Source of the DNA: an uncultured Flavobacteriales bacterium
GTDB taxonomy: Bacteria > Bacteroidota > Bacteroidia > Flavobacteriales_D > Sanyastnellaceae
Length of the DNA stretch: 7,523 nt
Direction of reading: 5' to 3'
Assembly (NCBI GenBank): GCA_913057815.1
Contig: CAJXOV010000102.1
Coordinates: forward strand, 1-7,523
Shown here one piece after another: positions 6,179-7,523 of this stretch (positions within the stretch are counted from its first letter, which is position 1; each line of letters starts with the position of its first letter). The translations under genes were made by a program, and so were the position numbers. A model generated the notes under the pieces. It saw only the letters and a list, made by a program, of their open reading frames with translations, searched no databases and was not told the origin of the DNA.

Positions 6179-7486
6179 TTAAGCTACAGCCAACTTGGCT
6201 CTTTTCATTCTTTTCTTAATGTTACCTTCTATTACGTAGTGATCAATAGTAGGCGCCATTACATTCATAAATAAGATAGCTAACATAATTCCTTCCGGAT
6301 AAGCTGGATTAGCCGTTCTAATAAGAATAGCCAGAATACCTATTAATAATCCGTACCACATTTTACCTTTAGTTGTTTGTGCAGCAGATACAGGATCTGT
6401 AGCCATAAATACAACTCCAAAAGCAAATCCACCTAGACATAGCTGGTGATACCAAGGAATATCTAAATAAAGATTATCCGCAAATGCTTCAAGTGTTCCT
6501 AAATAATTAAAGAAACCACCCATAAGCGCTCCTCCCACTACTGCCCATGCCATGATTCTCCAACTTCCAATACCTGTAGCTATAAGAATAGCTGCTCCTA
6601 TCAAACACATCAAAACTGATGTAGAACCAATAGATCCTGGAATGAATCCCATGAAGGAATTCCAAAGATCAAAGCTATAACCTCCAGCAGTATTAGCAGT
6701 AACAAATTCTATTGCCGCAGATGAATTCGTAGATAATAATTCTAATGCTTTGTCTGAAGGAGATTGAAGAATTCCAAGAGGAGTAGCTCCTGTAAATGTA
6801 TCTATAACTTTGCCTTCTGCAATAGCTCCTAAAGAAGTGTCACTCCCAGTGTGGAACCATACATTGTTTCCACTCATCTTAGTCGGATATGCAAAGAACA
6901 TGAATGCTCTAGCTGTTAAAGCTACATTCAAAATATTCATCCCTGTTCCACCAAAAACTTCTTTACCTATTACTACAGCGAAGGCAGTACCAACTGCTAC
7001 CATCCATAATGGACAATCAACAGGCATCACCAATGGTATTAGCATTCCTGAGACTAAAAAGCCTTCATTAATAGAGTGACCATTGATAATTCCAAATAAA
7101 ATCTCAATTCCTAAACCTACCGCGTAAGAAACGATTACCATTGGAAGTACTAACGGAGCTCCATATAAAAATTTCTCAAACCATGTAGCCATTCTTGCCT
7201 CCCCTAACCAGGCAATTCTAGCTGAATCAGAAACAATTAAATCAAACTGATGACCTATGTTAAAAATCCCAAAAAGAAGACATGGAATCAGTGCTATAAT
7301 CACTAAAAACATAGTTCTCTTTAAGTCGATACCATCTCTTAAATGAGAACCTTTATGTGTAGTATGACCAGGAACAAATGCAAAAGTCTCTAATGCATCA
7401 TACATTGGCCAAAACTTTCTAAGCTTTCCTCCTTCCTTAAAAGGTGGAGCTATTTTTTCGTCTAAAAATTTATGTAATCCTTTCAT
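6179..7486 (-). CDS. nqrB: Na+-translocating NADH:quinone oxidoreductase subunit B
   Basis: NqrB is the largest membrane subunit of Na+-NQR, with about ten helices. It holds a covalent FMN and a riboflavin, and couples their reduction to sodium transport and quinone reduction. The cytoplasmic N-terminus is long (about 1-57) and contains HTTHKGSHLRDGIDLKRTM (41-59), as in the family. Later come GHSINEGFLVSG (136-147), GKEVFGGTGMNILNVALTAR (174-193) and FFAYPTKMSG. The flavinylation site DTFTGATPLG (229-238) puts FMN on Thr235, equivalent to Thr236 in Vibrio. VFMATDPVSAAQTTKG, near the last helices, is also typical. The 435 residues compare with about 412-414 in Vibrio. The gene follows the presumed nqrA by 14 bases, and the A-rich sequence before the ATG at 7486 has no clear Shine-Dalgarno sequence. 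Confidence 0.98.
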   Translation of the reverse strand: MKGLHKFLDEKIAPPFKEGGKLRKFWPMYDALETFAFVPGHTTHKGSHLRDGIDLKRTMFLVIIALIPCLLFGIFNIGHQFDLIVSDSARIAWLGEARMATWFEKFLYGAPLVLPMVIVSYAVGLGIEILFGIINGHSINEGFLVSGMLIPLVMPVDCPLWMVAVGTAFAVVIGKEVFGGTGMNILNVALTARAFMFFAYPTKMSGNNVWFHTGSDTSLGAIAEGKVIDTFTGATPLGILQSPSDKALELLSTNSSAAIEFVTANTAGGYSFDLWNSFMGFIPGSIGSTSVLMCLIGAAILIATGIGSWRIMAWAVVGGALMGGFFNYLGTLEAFADNLYLDIPWYHQLCLGGFAFGVVFMATDPVSAAQTTKGKMWYGLLIGILAILIRTANPAYPEGIMLAILFMNVMAPTIDHYVIEGNIKKRMKRAKLAVA

Positions 7487-7500
7487 TTTAGGCTTTAATC

Positions 7501-7523
7501 TTATTTAAACTCTTCCATTATAG
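7501..7523 (-). CDS. nqrA: C-terminal end of an upstream gene, probably nqrA (partial)
   Basis: The right edge cuts a gene upstream of nqrB. On the minus strand one frame reads I-M-E-E-F-K and stops with TAA at 7503-7501, leaving a 14-base gap to nqrB that fits the spacing in the rest of the operon. Another open frame would read Y-N-G-R-V and stop at 7505, so the frame is not certain. Nothing in six codons identifies the protein. The name rests only on the conserved nqrA-F gene order, where NqrA is the quinone-associated cytoplasmic subunit. Confidence 0.5.

Noticed and set aside
6810..7079. Plus-strand open frame inside nqrB
   Set aside because: It is antisense to conserved nqrB coding sequence, including the region before the FMN site.
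2751..7486. The operon as an Rnf complex instead of Na+-NQR
   Set aside because: NqrF has the ferredoxin plus FAD/NAD reductase architecture, gene order is nqrB-C-D-E-F, and there is no RnfB-type polyferredoxin gene.

Overview
The window looks like a piece of a Bacteroidota (probably Flavobacteriia-type, marine or salt-adapted) chromosome. The evidence is AT-rich DNA, two exact matches to the Bacteroidota -7 promoter consensus TAnnTTTG, weak or absent Shine-Dalgarno sequences, an ApbE with the DFN..QGY.VD form that I associate with this phylum, and a heptamer repeat of a kind I recall from such genomes. No gene gives a genus-level identification.

Layout, left to right. Positions 47-424 (minus strand) hold the RNase P RNA gene rnpB, with its own promoter at 428-435. 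A roughly 120-base divergent spacer leads to a plus-strand MscS-type mechanosensitive channel gene (548-1363). A 196-base convergent spacer follows, holding eight perfect copies of TGGTTGA and a small hairpin. From 1560 to the right edge everything is on the minus strand. Reading in the direction of transcription from the right edge, there is the last few codons of what is probably nqrA, then nqrB, nqrC, nqrD, nqrE and nqrF, spaced by 7-22 bases. A strong intrinsic terminator (2705-2736) follows, then a separately promoted apbE (1560-2600).

How the genes work together. NqrA-F form the sodium-translocating NADH:quinone oxidoreductase. NqrF takes electrons from NADH through FAD and a 2Fe-2S centre. 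NqrD and NqrE hold an intramembrane iron-sulfur centre through paired cysteines. NqrC and NqrB each carry a threonine-linked FMN, and quinone reduction drives sodium export. ApbE is the flavin transferase that attaches those two FMN groups, so its position next to the operon makes functional sense. The terminator and the exact -7 box before apbE suggest it is transcribed on its own.

I found no undescribed system here. All six protein genes, rnpB and the partial gene are familiar families. The points worth a second look are small: the heptamer array, substituted pore-gate residues in the MscS protein, a variant flavinylation motif in NqrC, a palindrome in the apbE leader, and no nqrM gene beside apbE.
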